Positions 15,620 to 24,334 are shown, numbered from the stretch's first letter. The stretch: 59,156 nucleotides of DNA from Frankia gtarii (GCF_025403375.1 NZ_JAMPTM010000011.1:1-59156), one strand, 5' to 3'. Notes: a model not told the origin generated them from the letters alone. Translations and numbers: made by a program.

Positions 15620-16825
15620 CTACTGGGTGACCTCCCGGCCGCAGCGGTCCCGGTCGACCACGTCGAAGGCCGTGCCCGTCGGGTTGACCTGGACGAACGA
15701 GTAGCAGTTCGTCGTCCTGCCGAGGCCGGTGGCGAAGTCGACCGGAGCGATCAGACCGCCCGCGTCGTAGTGCGTCACCGCCCGCAGCCCGTCGATGAAC
15801 GCTTGCCGAGTGGGGCAGGGACCTGCCGCCTCCAGCCCGCGGATGAACATGTCGGTGTCGACGTAGGACATCAGCGCGAAGTCATGTTGCGCCTGCGGGA
15901 TCTGGGGTGCGAAGCGGGTCACCGCCTTTTCGTAGGTTTCGACGGCCGTGCCACCGAGTTCGAACGGGCGGTAGAAGACGGGGATGACGAGCCCGGCCAC
16001 CTGCACGCCCGATGTTGCCAGCAGCTGCCGGTCATATCCGGTGACCGCCATGACGAGCCCCGGTTGCCGGCCGGCGCCGCGCAGGGCGTGCAGCACCTGG
16101 AGATAGTCGGGCGGCTGGATGAGGAAGATGACCGTGTCGGCGCCCGACTCGACGATCCGCCGCGCTGTTTCCTCAGGATTGTCGGCCTGCGACGAGTAGC
16201 TCAGGATTCCGGTCGGGTCGAGTCCGGCGGCCCGGATGCTCTGCTCGTATTTCGAGGTGAGCTCCGAGACGCTGGAGGACAACGCGGCCTGAACCAGCAG
16301 GACACGTTTTCCCCCGCGGCTGTGTACGAAGGTACCGAATGTGTCCACCGCGTTCCCGTCCGTGTAGGAGAACGAGAACATGTTCCGGTAGTGCGACCAG
16401 ATGTCCTCGGTCGCGATCCCGGTCACGGGAACGCCGCGATCGGCGAGGTACTGGGCGCTGCCGCCGGCGGAGAAGGAGGACTCGATGACGCCGAAGACGT
16501 TCTGCCGTTCCACCAGGGTGCGGGCACCCTGGCCGTTCGCCTCGGCGGTCCCGCGGTCGTCCTGCCAGTCGTAGACGATTTTCCGGCCGTGGACGCCGCC
16601 GTGCTCGTTGGCCAGGCCAAGCCGGGCGTCGATGCCGGCCCGGGAAGAGCTGAAGGTGGGCGCGAGAACTCCCGAGTCGGGATAGAGAAGCCCGATTCTC
16701 ACCTCGTTCGGAGTGACCCCGGGACTGGTGCACCCGGCCTCTTTCGCGCCATGGGACGAACAGCCGGTCAGCGTCGCGACGGCGAGCAGGGCCAGCGCGG
16801 GGGCTAGGCGGGAACAGCGGCGCAT
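15620..16825 (-). CDS. Lipoprotein substrate-binding protein of the Leu/Ile/Val (type I periplasmic) family
   Basis: 401 residues. A lipoprotein signal has basic MRRCSR, a hydrophobic core and lipobox LTGC with Cys22. Mature regions 'VRIGLLYPDSGVLAPTFSSS', 'GIDARLGLANEHGGVHGRKI' and 'VLLVQAALSSSVSELTSKYE' are those of branched-chain amino-acid/urea-type binding proteins. No ABC permease or ATPase is adjacent, so it is either an orphan receptor or works with a distant transporter. Convergent with the P450 operon. Ligand cannot be read. Confidence 0.9.
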   Translation of the reverse strand: MRRCSRLAPALALLAVATLTGCSSHGAKEAGCTSPGVTPNEVRIGLLYPDSGVLAPTFSSSRAGIDARLGLANEHGGVHGRKIVYDWQDDRGTAEANGQGARTLVERQNVFGVIESSFSAGGSAQYLADRGVPVTGIATEDIWSHYRNMFSFSYTDGNAVDTFGTFVHSRGGKRVLLVQAALSSSVSELTSKYEQSIRAAGLDPTGILSYSSQADNPEETARRIVESGADTVIFLIQPPDYLQVLHALRGAGRQPGLVMAVTGYDRQLLATSGVQVAGLVIPVFYRPFELGGTAVETYEKAVTRFAPQIPQAQHDFALMSYVDTDMFIRGLEAAGPCPTRQAFIDGLRAVTHYDAGGLIAPVDFATGLGRTTNCYSFVQVNPTGTAFDVVDRDRCGREVTQ

Positions 16826-17690
16826 AAGAGAGGAGACTCCGGGGTCGGACGGTCTGCGGGGAAAAGGGCATGGGCCGATCCGCCGTGCGGCTGGCCGAGC
16901 GGGCGGGCTCCCAGAGCGGGGCCGCGGAGGAATATGGCGTCGCCGCCGCCGTCCGCCGGGCGGGAACGCGGGATGGGTATCGAACGGGTATCCGTCATTT
17001 CGGCAGTTTAGGGTGCGTGTAACCAGCTGGTAAACCAATATGACGGCGCGGCCTGCGGGAGATTTCGGACCGGCCACGAGCCGACGAATGAGTGTCGGCC
17101 CGGGAATGCGCGGCGGGCCGGGTGCCGGTAGTGCACCTCGGCCCGGCGCCGGCATCCAAGCACTCCACGCCGAATACTCCGCCCGCTGGGCAACCGGCCC
17201 GCCGCGGTGCCCCCACAACGTCACCACCACCCGAGCCCACCAACCTGGAAGCGCCGATGTCGCCGAACGGCCCGCGGCCTGGGACGAGACGGATGCGCCG
17301 GTCGCGGGTTCGAGCCCCACCCGCCCCACCAGCCGAGCTTTGGGTGGGTGCCACACGTGTCTGACCTGGGCTTTTAGCGGTTTTCATGCCAGAACTGCCG
17401 ATCTTCGTAACTATGCCGTTAGATGTGTGGGGGCTCTGGCCAGCACCGCTGCAATGATCACCAGTGGGAGTCTCGCCCGTCGACAGTCGGTTCTCGGCCG
17501 GGGCAGTATCACGAGGCCGTCGATCCCAATCGGGCCGGCCTGGTGATAACGATGGCTCGCATCCTTGACTAACGCACAGTCACCACCAAGAGTGCGGCAG
17601 AGCCGGAGCTCGGGCACTCCCGGACGGCTTCTGACTCCCACGCCGCGCTGGTCCGTTCCGATGACGGTCAGCTACGGTACCGAGCGTGCT
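16826..17690. other. Long gene-poor stretch at the start of the decayed region
   Basis: No convincing gene is seen over 865 bp. Inverted GC-rich arms occur at 16885-16960 and 17271-17308. The tRNA 3'-end-like sequence (17303-17331) is the only recognisable item. A 23-codon frame from ATG 17385 exists but has no support. Confidence 0.4.
17297..17331 (+). tRNA. tRNA 3'-end-like fragment (T-arm, acceptor strand, CCA): possible attachment site
   Basis: GTCGCGGGTTCGAGCCCC leads into ACCCGCCCCACCA. This reads as a T-stem, the invariant TTCGAGC T-loop, a 7-base acceptor strand (CCGCCCC), discriminator A and encoded CCA. The antisense reading contains 'GGARTRDRRI', a familiar spurious peptide from sequence antisense to tRNA 3' halves. 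No matching GGGGCGG 5' acceptor strand or anticodon arm lies upstream, and the T-stem has one mismatch, so a working tRNA is not present. Such 3' pieces are left as att sites by integrative elements. Confidence 0.45.
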
Positions 17691-17857
17691 GGCGGGCCCC
17701 GCTCGCCATCTGCTCGATCTGCCAGCGGCGGAAGCCCTGTCATCGGGCCGGCACGGAGAGGGCATGCTGCGAGGCGTGCTCCAAACGGCTCAACTGCCAT
17801 GCGTGCGTTCGCTGCGGCACGCTTGCGCGGCTGCATCACAGCTCAGTCCGCCACTGA
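17571..17857 (+). pseudogene. Cys-rich zinc-ribbon remnant, as found at the N-terminus of some actinobacterial integrases
   Basis: One frame, open from 17571 to a TGA at 17855, encodes 'CSICQRRKPCHRAGTERACC' and then 'EACSKRLNCHACVRCGTLAR'. It holds repeated CxxC pairs spaced like two zinc ribbons ('CxxCxRxrPC...aGt...C..C' and 'CxxCg'). This pattern heads some tyrosine recombinases and element-encoded proteins in streptomycetes and Frankia. No clear start or catalytic domain follows, and the frame runs into an antisense SDR scrap. Assignment is tentative. Confidence 0.3.
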
Positions 17858-18165
17858 CCAGTACCTGCTGTCCGCTGATCCAGCGGGCCCGTTTGCTGGT
17901 GAAGAACTCGACTGCGTCCGCGACGTCGTCGACCGTACCCCTACGCGAGCCGAGCGGGCTGGCGTTCTGCACGAGCGCCCGGAGCGGGGCGTCATCGTTA
18001 CCGCAGCGAACAGTTGACTACGACGTGCGCGCCGAGCCGGCCGAGGCTGACGGCGATGCCCTGTCCGATGCCGCGGCTGGCACCGGTGACGACCGCTTGC
18101 CCCGTCAGATCCGTCACGCCGAATGCTTCTTCCCGGCCGAAAGCGCCGTTGCCCGTGGTGTTCAT
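17790..18165 (-). pseudogene. SDR gene with a large internal deletion
   Basis: From ATG 18165 (GGGGGAGA upstream) the frame gives 'TDLTGQAVVTGASRGIGQGI' and 'VSLGRLGAHVVVNCS', then a TAA at 17998. Downstream, in another frame (17972-17790), comes 'SRRGTVDDVADAVEFFTSKR' then 'ARWISGQQVLVSGGL', the standard SDR C-terminus. About 120 residues, including NNAG and YxxxK, are missing between them. The final 18 residues after SGGL are not SDR. It lies 18 bp after the intact SDR below, so the two were an operon. Confidence 0.8.
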
Positions 18166-18183
18166 GGTGAACGTCTCCCCCTT

Positions 18184-18969
18184 TCAGGCGCCCGCGCCGC
18201 CATCGACGGGCACGATCGCGCCGGTCACCATCGAGGCACGATCGCTGAGCAGCCACGCGGCCGCCTCGGCGATCTCGTGCGGCTCGGCCATCCGGCCGAG
18301 CGGGATCGTCGCCGTCATCTGCTTGACGATGCCGGGGGTCGCCGCCTCCCACGTGTCGATCATCTCTGTGGCGGTACCGCCGGGGGTGATGCCGTTGACC
18401 CGGATGCCCTCAGGGGCCCAGTTCACGGCGGCGGTCTCGGTGAGGCTGTTCAACGCGCGTTTCATGGCGCCGTAGGCGGGCAGGGCGGGGTTCGCGCGGC
18501 GGGCGCCGATGCTCGAGGTATTGACGATCGCGCCGCCGCCGTTGCGTCGCATGAGCGCGGCCTCGGCGGTCATGGCGGTCCAGTGCCCACGGAAGTTCAC
18601 CGCGTACTGCTCGTCGATGTCCTCGTCGGTCGTGGTGTCGACCGGGCCGAACCCCTGCTGGACGACCGCACCGTTGTTGAACGCGCCGTCGAGGCGGCCG
18701 TGCAACTCTTCGACGCGGTCGACGGTGGCACGGATGCTCGCCCGGTCGGCGAGGTCCAAGGTGACGGCGTCGGCGACGCCTCCGTCGGCGCGGATCTCGG
18801 CGACGATGCGGTCGAGGGCGTCGGTGCTGCGGGCGGCGAGCACGACGGCGGCGCCCTCTCGGGCGAACAACCGCGCGGCGGCTGCGCCGATACCGCGGCT
18901 GGCGCCGGTGATGAACACGACCTTGCCGACGAGCAGGCCGACGGGGCTGGTGTTGCTGTTGTCTGTCAT
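18184..18969 (-). CDS. SDR-family oxidoreductase
   Basis: 261 residues, MTDNSNTSPVGLLVGKVVFI. TGASRGIG near 21-28, 'LDLADRAS' near 70, 'FNNGAVVQQG' in place of NNAG near 97, Ser in 'NTSSIGARR' and 'YGAMK' near 165-169. The C-terminus 'ITPGGTATEM' and 'PVDGGAGA' is classical. Divergent from an XRE/MmyB regulator, a frequent pairing in which the regulator controls the SDR. No strong ribosome binding site is visible before the ATG. Confidence 0.92.
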   Translation of the reverse strand: MTDNSNTSPVGLLVGKVVFITGASRGIGAAAARLFAREGAAVVLAARSTDALDRIVAEIRADGGVADAVTLDLADRASIRATVDRVEELHGRLDGAFNNGAVVQQGFGPVDTTTDEDIDEQYAVNFRGHWTAMTAEAALMRRNGGGAIVNTSSIGARRANPALPAYGAMKRALNSLTETAAVNWAPEGIRVNGITPGGTATEMIDTWEAATPGIVKQMTATIPLGRMAEPHEIAEAAAWLLSDRASMVTGAIVPVDGGAGA

Positions 18970-19055
18970 GCCGACAACTGTCGTTCCAGCCTGGGACCCG
19001 GATGCAGGCACAGACAGTACTACGATCCGCCGCCGGACAGCGGGCACACTGCGGT

Positions 19056-19913
19056 ATGGATAAGCAGGAACTCGGGGCATTTCTCCGCAGCCGACGTGAG
19101 CGGCTGCGACCGCAGGACGTCGGCCTTCCCTCGGGCCCGCGGCGGCGGACCCCGGGGCTTCGCCGTGAGGAGATCGCGGTGCTCGCGCACATCTCCACGG
19201 AGTATTACGTCCGGCTCGAGCAGGGCCGGGCGCCGCGTCCGTCGGGCGAGGTTCTCGCCGGGATCGCGGGCGCGCTGCGGCTCACCGACGCCGAGTCCGA
19301 CCACCTCCACCTCCTCGCGGGCACCGCGCCGAGCCGGACCGGCCTGCACCGCCGCGATGTCCGTCCGAGCATCCTCGCGCTGCTCGAACGGCTCCCGCAG
19401 ACGGCGGCGATCGTGACGTCCGCGGCGTTCGAGGTCCTCGCCTGGAACGATCTCGCTGCAGCCCTGATGGAGGACTTCGCCCGCCTCGCCCCAAAGGACC
19501 GCAACCTCGCTCGGAAGGCGTTCCTCAGGCCGGCGCGACCCGGCACGACACTGTATGGAATCTCCGACGAGGCCGAGTTCCGGCACAGCGTCGTCATGCA
19601 CCTGCGTGCCACACTCGCCCGGTACCCGACTGATCCCACGGTGACCGGCCTCGTCGACGATCTCCGTGACGCCAGCCCCGAGTTCGCCCGGCTCTGGGAG
19701 AAGCACGACGTGCAGACCGCGCCGATGCTCACGAAAACCTTCCGACACCCGGACGTCGGGGAAATCACCGTCGACTGCGACTCCCTGACGCTCACGGACC
19801 GCGACCAGCACCTCGTGCTGTACACCGCGCCACGGGGATCCCGTGACGCAGAGACGCTAGCCCTTCTGAATGTCCTGGGACCCGAGAGCATCAACGCAAG
19901 CAAACCGCCCTGA
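19056..19913 (+). CDS. XRE-family regulator with MmyB-like ligand domain
   Basis: 285 residues, MDKQELGAFLRSRRERLRPQ. The helix-turn-helix covers about 7-70: 'DVGLPSGPRRRTPGLRREEI', 'AVLAHISTEYYVRLEQGR', then 'LTDAESDHLHLLAG'. From about 100 to 280 is the MmyB PAS-like ligand-binding domain ('RPSILALLERLPQTAAIVTS', 'VLAWNDLAAALM', 'HPDVGEITVDCDSLTLTDRD'). These actinobacterial regulators typically sit divergent to one SDR gene, as here, and respond to lipid-like ligands. Confidence 0.92.
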   Translation: MDKQELGAFLRSRRERLRPQDVGLPSGPRRRTPGLRREEIAVLAHISTEYYVRLEQGRAPRPSGEVLAGIAGALRLTDAESDHLHLLAGTAPSRTGLHRRDVRPSILALLERLPQTAAIVTSAAFEVLAWNDLAAALMEDFARLAPKDRNLARKAFLRPARPGTTLYGISDEAEFRHSVVMHLRATLARYPTDPTVTGLVDDLRDASPEFARLWEKHDVQTAPMLTKTFRHPDVGEITVDCDSLTLTDRDQHLVLYTAPRGSRDAETLALLNVLGPESINASKPP

Positions 19914-19934
19914 CGAAGTCTCGTGAACGCCGGT

Positions 19935-20270
19935 TTATAGCTGAGGCAGCCGGTTGCCTGTGACCCGTACCGGCAGTTCTGCGTCCGTCGCCGCGGCCTT
20001 GGTCAGCAGCCAGCCGGCGCCGAAGCCCCGGCCTGCCAGAGGATCATCCCCGGGCGCATGGCGCGGATCAGCTGATGGGTACAGGTACTCTCGCCGCTGG
20101 TCATGGGCCCGAACACCGCGGCGATCACACTCCGGGTGCCGCAGGCGACCACGGCGAGCGGGCGTACCAGCGGGTAGCCGGTGTGGCTGCCGGCGCCCGT
20201 GCGGCAGCCCACCAGGTTCTCGGCGGTGTCGGCGATGCTGACGGTCGTGCCGTCGATCGCGCAGACCTCA
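19935..20270 (-). pseudogene. Remnant of an IS4-type (DDE) transposase
   Basis: Minus-strand reading gives 'EVCAIDGTTVSIADTAENLV', 'TGYPLVRPLAVVACGTRSVI' and 'ESTCTHQLIRAMRPGMIL'. This is the central region of IS4-family transposases around the first catalytic Asp ('aiDGTt'). At about 20040 the frame slips by one base; the next frame restores 'GFGAGWLLTKAAATDAELPV', where 'ADRGF' would carry the second Asp (now AGRGF). It ends in TAA at 19935. Both ends and the catalytic Glu are gone. It abuts the DUF2637 pseudogene and may have cut off that gene's end. Confidence 0.6.
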
Positions 20271-20938
20271 CAGCCAGTACGCGGACAATCTCACATCCTC
20301 GGCCCGCGCCCGGTGAAGCAGATCCTGCTCGCGTGCTTCCTTACCGCCCCCCTGAATCGCCATCTCCGCTGGCCGCATTACGAGCCCGTCCGGTCGGTAG
20401 ACGGGCGGCGCGGGCCGATCCCGCTCCACCGCGTCGGACGGAATCCGGGCAGTGGGCGAACCAGACCGCGAAGCGTCGGCCTCGATCGTCTGCATGGCCT
20501 GGAGCAGGTTAGGGGCGACCTCGGCCCCTCCGATGAGGAGAAGCGGGCCGACCGCGTCGAACGCGGCTCTGCCGTAGTGACCGGCGACGAAGGGTTCCGC
20601 GACGTTCAACGACAGCGTTGCCATGCTGGAGAATATGATCAGACGCCGCGCCGCTCGAATCACCTCCACGGGCCCGTGGTGCACCGCGAGGCGCCTCGTG
20701 CCCAGCAACAGCGCGACTGCGGACAGATCCACTGCCCGCGCGACTACTAACGCGCTACCCACATCGGAACACTGAGACGGAGCCCAAGCGCGAGGACATT
20801 CCCGAACCCGAAAAGGAACGTCAAAGCGACCACCACGGCGACGATCACGCTCACGAGACGGGCCGAAGGGTCTGAAACCGCCAGGTGTTCGGACCGCTTG
20901 TTCGATTCGGTAGATGATGTTATGGCTGGCTCGGTCAC
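20268..20938 (-). pseudogene. Frameshifted DUF2637/SpdB-like plasmid-transfer membrane protein
   Basis: The first frame (20938-20747) gives a short leader, a membrane helix 'LVSVIVAVVVALTFLFGFGN' and 'LALGLRLSVPMWVAR', then stops. Inserting one C at about 20752 continues as 'LVVARAVDLSAVALLLGTRR' and 'AVHHGPVEVIRAARRLIIFS', then 'SLNVAEPFVAGHYGRAAFDA'. The order helix, 'P.WlaP.varaVDlsav.Ll', 'R.l..fs...tl.lNvaepl..g.yg.aa.davgPllligwaE' is that of DUF2637 proteins encoded with spd/tra genes on actinobacterial plasmids and integrative elements. The loss is one base. It is the best evidence that this region is a dead conjugative element. Confidence 0.72.
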
Positions 20939-21389
20939 GGGGCATCGTCCCTGGTCAGGGCCCAGATAGCGACCGGCCGGACAGTGATTTCAGGGCCAGC
21001 AACCAAGATCAAACGGTTCGGATGCTGGTACACACGGTCCACCACGCTGCGTAGTTAGCCTCTGACCTGGGCAAATAGGTTGGAGCTATCAGTCTGAGTG
21101 CTCGGCGGTAGGCCGAATGGGCAGGTAGACGGCCCAGTTCCCCGGTTCGTACGGAAAGATGGTCCCCGGCCTTCGGCTCCCAGATGGCTGCTGTGAGTGA
21201 TATCCGATCTCGTGCAGCGCCTGAGCGCCTCCGTGCTGCAAGAGGCGGCGACCGCGCACCCGGGCCACCGACGCAGCGCCGGTCCGCAGTTGTGTGCCGG
21301 TGTCCCGATCATAGGTCGGATCAGTACGCTATGCGGTGGATTCGACGCTGCGCGGTGCGGTCTGTCCCGGGGTGTCGCGACGGGGGATG
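20939..21389. other. 450-bp gap without a supported gene
   Basis: I see no domain on either strand. Base composition is slightly more AT-rich than neighbouring genes. Short frames exist but lack ribosome binding sites. It is probably inert debris between the DUF2637 remnant and the next pseudogene. Confidence 0.4.
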
Positions 21390-21880
21390 TGATGGATCTC
21401 GATCAAGCGTTGGCGCGTTTCGACCGGGTCGAGGCCAACCTGATGCGGCTGGAGAAGGCATGGGCCGAGATCCAGGCGCTAACCCGCCAACGGCGTGATC
21501 TTCGGGCTCGGCGGGGGTCCGGAGGGCGAGCGTCGTCGGGACCTGTGTCGTGGCTACAGCCAGCTTCTGGAGGGGCTGCCCGCGATCGATGGCGTTCGAG
21601 GCTGGCGATGCCGTGGACGTTGGCCATCAGCAGCGCGGCGTACTCGGAGCGCTGGGGGCCGCCAACGACGCCTTCGACGATCCCGAGGGGTGCCGGTGAG
21701 GCCCAGACCCCGCTGCTCGGTGAAGCCGCCGACCGGCTCACCGTGGGCGACCGCGTGTACATGCGCCACGCCAAGGCCGGTGAGCTGTGTGAGCGCTTCA
21801 ACTCGCTGTGGGTGATCGAGGACGGCCGGCTCGCAGGCGAGCTGGCCACCTATCGCGGCGAGGGTCAGGCTTTCTTGTAG
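21390..21880 (+). pseudogene. Composite pseudogene: unknown actinobacterial protein N-part joined to the C-terminus of a D-amino-acid deaminase/aldolase
   Basis: ATG 21390 opens 'MDLDQALARFDRVEANLMRL' then 'EKAWAEIQALT'. A one-base slip leads to 'NGVIFGLGGGPEGERRRDLC' and 'RGYSQLLEGLPAIDG', another to 'FEAGDAVDVGHQQRGVLGAL' and 'GAANDAFDDPEG', then a stop. Beyond about 21700 the frame reads 'GDRVYMRHAKAGELCERFNS' and ends 'TYRGEGQAFL', the characteristic end of PLP-dependent amino-acid deaminase/aldolase proteins ('GDRVw.RHAKAGElcERFn...v....TYRGeG.aFL'). At least two frameshifts and a fusion are needed. The stop overlaps the convergent tetR stop by 16 bp. Confidence 0.6.
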
Positions 21881-22494
21881 CGCAGGCCGTCGAGCGCCAT
21901 CGCCAGGATGCGGGCGATCGCGTCGGGGTCTGAGTTCTGGATCTTGGCGATTCCGCCGACCATCTGCACGACGTCCTGGAGCTCGGCGTCGGGACGCACC
22001 TCGCCGGCCGCCTTGGCCCGCTCGAGCAGCGGCTCACCGGCGGCGTAGAGCAAATCGCGGCAGGCGGCGAACACGTTCGCGTTGGTGTCGACGTAGTTGA
22101 GCAGCTCACCGGCCAGCGCGTGCTTGGTCACCAGATAGGCCCCGAGGCGCACGAGCCACGCCTCGAGCGCGGGCCACGGCTCCATGGCCGACAGCTCGCC
22201 CGCGTCCCGGGCCAGCTGCTCGACCTCGTCCACGTAGACGGCCTCCAGCAGCGCCTGGCGCGTGGGGAAGTGCCGGTACAGCGTGCCGATGCCGACGCCG
22301 GCGCGGCGGGCGATGGCCTCGAGCGAGGTCGAGGCGCCGTTCTCGGTGAACGCCTCCCGTGCGGCCGCCAGGACCTTGTCGCGGTTGCGCTTGGCATCCG
22401 CCCGCAGCGGCTTGCCCGCGCGCTCCTCGGTATTCAGGGTCTCAGTGGGGGCGCTGGGTGCGCTGGATTCGGTGGCAGACATGGGTGAGTTCAC
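21865..22494 (-). CDS. TetR-family repressor of the adjacent MFS exporter
   Basis: 209 residues from GTG 22494, chosen because AAGGAG lies five bases upstream (a later ATG at 22482 lacks this). The helix-turn-helix is 'RADAKRNRDKVLAAAREAFT' followed by 'SLEAIARRAGVGIGTLYRHF' (about 46-65) and 'PTRQALLEAVY'. The C-domain belongs to the TetR_C 'SbtR-like' type. Divergent from a DHA2 exporter with two 13-bp palindromes between. A cytotoxic compound exported by the pump is the likely inducer. Confidence 0.93.
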   Translation of the reverse strand: MNSPMSATESSAPSAPTETLNTEERAGKPLRADAKRNRDKVLAAAREAFTENGASTSLEAIARRAGVGIGTLYRHFPTRQALLEAVYVDEVEQLARDAGELSAMEPWPALEAWLVRLGAYLVTKHALAGELLNYVDTNANVFAACRDLLYAAGEPLLERAKAAGEVRPDAELQDVVQMVGGIAKIQNSDPDAIARILAMALDGLRYKKA

Positions 22495-22510
22495 AGAAAC
22501 TCCTTGACAC

Positions 22511-22600
22511 GGAGGGACCCTCCGCTACGCTCCTAACCGGAGGTTGGCTCCGCTCATCCTTCTCGCCGCTCAGGGCAGGCGATTTGTGGAGGGACCCTCC
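22511..22600. promoter_or_regulatory. Two identical operators GGAGGGACCCTCC in the tetR/MFS divergent region
   Basis: The 13-bp palindrome GGAGGGACCCTCC occurs at 22511-22523 and 22588-22600, 77 bp centre to centre, one next to each gene's start. Identical spacing from each start and perfect symmetry support a repressor that shuts both promoters, possibly by looping. Confidence 0.7.
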
Positions 22601-22633
22601 AAGTTATCACGCGCCAGCGGTCTTTGGAGATCA

Positions 22634-24133
22634 ATGCAACAGCTTTCAGACAACCGGCGCCGGTGGCTCGCACTGATCACAGTCTGCCTGGCGCAGCTGA
22701 TGATCACCGTTGACACCAGCATCGTCAATGTCGCACTCCCGCAGATCCAGCACGACCTGCACTTCAGCCAGAGCAGCCTGACCTGGGTCGTCAACGCCTT
22801 CCTGGTCACCTTCGGCAGCTTCCTGCTGCTCGCCGGCCGCCTCGGCGACCTCGCCGGGCGCAAGCGGGTGCTCCTCGCCGGGCTGACCGTGTTCACCGTC
22901 GCCTCGCTGCTCTGCGGCATCGCGGACAGCTCGGGCCTGCTGATCGGCGCCCGCTTCCTTCAGGGTGTCGGCGCCGCGATGCAGGCCTCGGTGATCCTGG
23001 CGATCATCGTCACCGAGTTCCCCGAGCCCGAGGAGCGCGCCAAGGCGATGAGCGCCTGGGTGTTCGCCTCGGTCGCCGGCGGCTCACTCGGCCTGCTGCT
23101 CGGCGGCGCGCTGACCCAGCTGCTCAACTGGCACTGGATCTTCTTCGTGAACATCCCGATCGGCCTCGCCGTCGGCATGGCCAGCCGGGTGCTCATCCCC
23201 AACGACCGCGGCATCGGCTTCTCAGAGGGCATCGACTGGCTCGGCTCCCTGCTCGTCACGGTGGCGCTCGCCGCCGCGGTGTACGGGTTCGTTGAACCGC
23301 CGACCTACGGCTGGGGCTCACTCCACACCCTCGGGCCTCTCGCCCTCGCGCTGGTGCTGCTCACCGCCTTCGTGGGGGTCGAGAACCGCCACCCCAACCC
23401 GATCTTCCCGCTGCGCATCCTCAAGCTGCACGGCCTGATGCTCTCCTGCGCGGCCCGCGGCCTGTTGGTCACCGGCGTGTACGCCATGTTCTTCCTCGGC
23501 TCCCTGTATCTGGAGAAGGTCCTCGGCTACGGCGCCCTGGACACCGGCCTGGCGTTCCTGCCCTATACGGTGACGTTGGCGATCATGTCGCTAGTGGTCA
23601 ACCGCCGGCTGGTGGCCCGCTTCGGGTCCGTCCCGGTCATGGCCGTCGGCTTCGCGGTGGGCGTCGTGGGGATGCTCATGCTGCGGCTCGCCGGAGCCCA
23701 CGCCGGCTTCCTGCCCTTCCCGTTCCTCGCCTTCGTGTGCATGGGCCTGGGCATCGGCAACACCTTCGGCCCGCTGACGATGATCGCGCTGGCCGAGGTG
23801 CCGCCCCGGGACGCGGGGCTGGCCTCGGGCATCGTCAACGTCTCCCAGCAGGTCGCGGGCGCGCTCGGACTGGCGCTGCTGGCGACGATCGCCACCAGCC
23901 ATTCCGCCAGCTTGTCCCGGGCCGGGCACGGGGTCGACGCCTCACTGGTCGGCGGCTACCACCTCGCCTATGAGTTCGGAGCGGGTGCCCTCGTGGTGGC
24001 GCTGATCCTCGTGGTCACCGTCCTGCGCAAGCACGCGCCGAGGCCCGCTCCAGAGCAGGTACCGAACCCCCAGTCGGCACCTGCATCACAACCGCTTGAC
24101 GAACTGGAGGTCAACGTTGAAATCCCAGGCTGA
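22634..24133 (+). CDS. MFS drug exporter, DHA2 family (EmrB/QacA type, 14 helices)
   Basis: 499 residues. Start at ATG 22634 with GGAGA upstream. The first helix region 'RRWLALITVCLAQLMITVDT' and 'SIVNVALPQIQHDLHFSQSS' followed by motif A 'GRLGDLAGRKRVLLAG' (about 68-83) is diagnostic of DHA2 antiporters. 'LQGVGAAMQASVILAIIVTE' and 'NWHWIFFVNIPIGL' follow. Late motif 'EVPPRDAGLASGIVNVSQ' near residue 388 is repeated as a stray scrap at 26693. Proton-driven export of drugs or antibiotics across the inner membrane. Regulated by the divergent TetR. Confidence 0.95.
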   Translation: MQQLSDNRRRWLALITVCLAQLMITVDTSIVNVALPQIQHDLHFSQSSLTWVVNAFLVTFGSFLLLAGRLGDLAGRKRVLLAGLTVFTVASLLCGIADSSGLLIGARFLQGVGAAMQASVILAIIVTEFPEPEERAKAMSAWVFASVAGGSLGLLLGGALTQLLNWHWIFFVNIPIGLAVGMASRVLIPNDRGIGFSEGIDWLGSLLVTVALAAAVYGFVEPPTYGWGSLHTLGPLALALVLLTAFVGVENRHPNPIFPLRILKLHGLMLSCAARGLLVTGVYAMFFLGSLYLEKVLGYGALDTGLAFLPYTVTLAIMSLVVNRRLVARFGSVPVMAVGFAVGVVGMLMLRLAGAHAGFLPFPFLAFVCMGLGIGNTFGPLTMIALAEVPPRDAGLASGIVNVSQQVAGALGLALLATIATSHSASLSRAGHGVDASLVGGYHLAYEFGAGALVVALILVVTVLRKHAPRPAPEQVPNPQSAPASQPLDELEVNVEIPG

Positions 24134-24202
24134 ATATCCCATCCGGCGCCCGGCCGTGTTCGGTGGCTATGGCCACTCCGCTAAAAAATAAGGAAAGTGA
24201 CA

Positions 24203-24334
24203 ATGCAGAAAATGAGGCCGTCGGTCGGTGCTGCCGGGCCTGCCGCCTCAATCGCGGCATCGAATACGCGCGGAGTAGGGCGATACCCAATTCATGCAAT
24301 AACTGTCATAGAACACAATTCGATAGATCTATGA
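24203..24334 (+). CDS. Possible 43-residue peptide in a lower-GC gap
   Basis: ATG 24203 follows AAGGAAAG by 4-5 bases and reads MQKMRPSVGAAGPAASIAAS to a TGA at 24332. The region is more AT-rich than the flanks. No family is recognised. It lies between the exporter and the cupin gene; a leftover N-terminus of a deleted gene is equally possible. Confidence 0.25.
   Translation: MQKMRPSVGAAGPAASIAASNTRGVGRYPIHAITVIEHNSIDL

Noticed and set aside
15173-16807. 544-codon plus-strand frame antisense to the substrate-binding protein
   Set aside because: The minus strand encodes a full lipoprotein with signal peptide and family motifs; the plus frame has none.
17255-17331. Functional tRNA gene
   Set aside because: The 3' end fits, but no complementary 5' acceptor strand or anticodon arm is found and the T-stem has a mismatch, so only a fragment is claimed.
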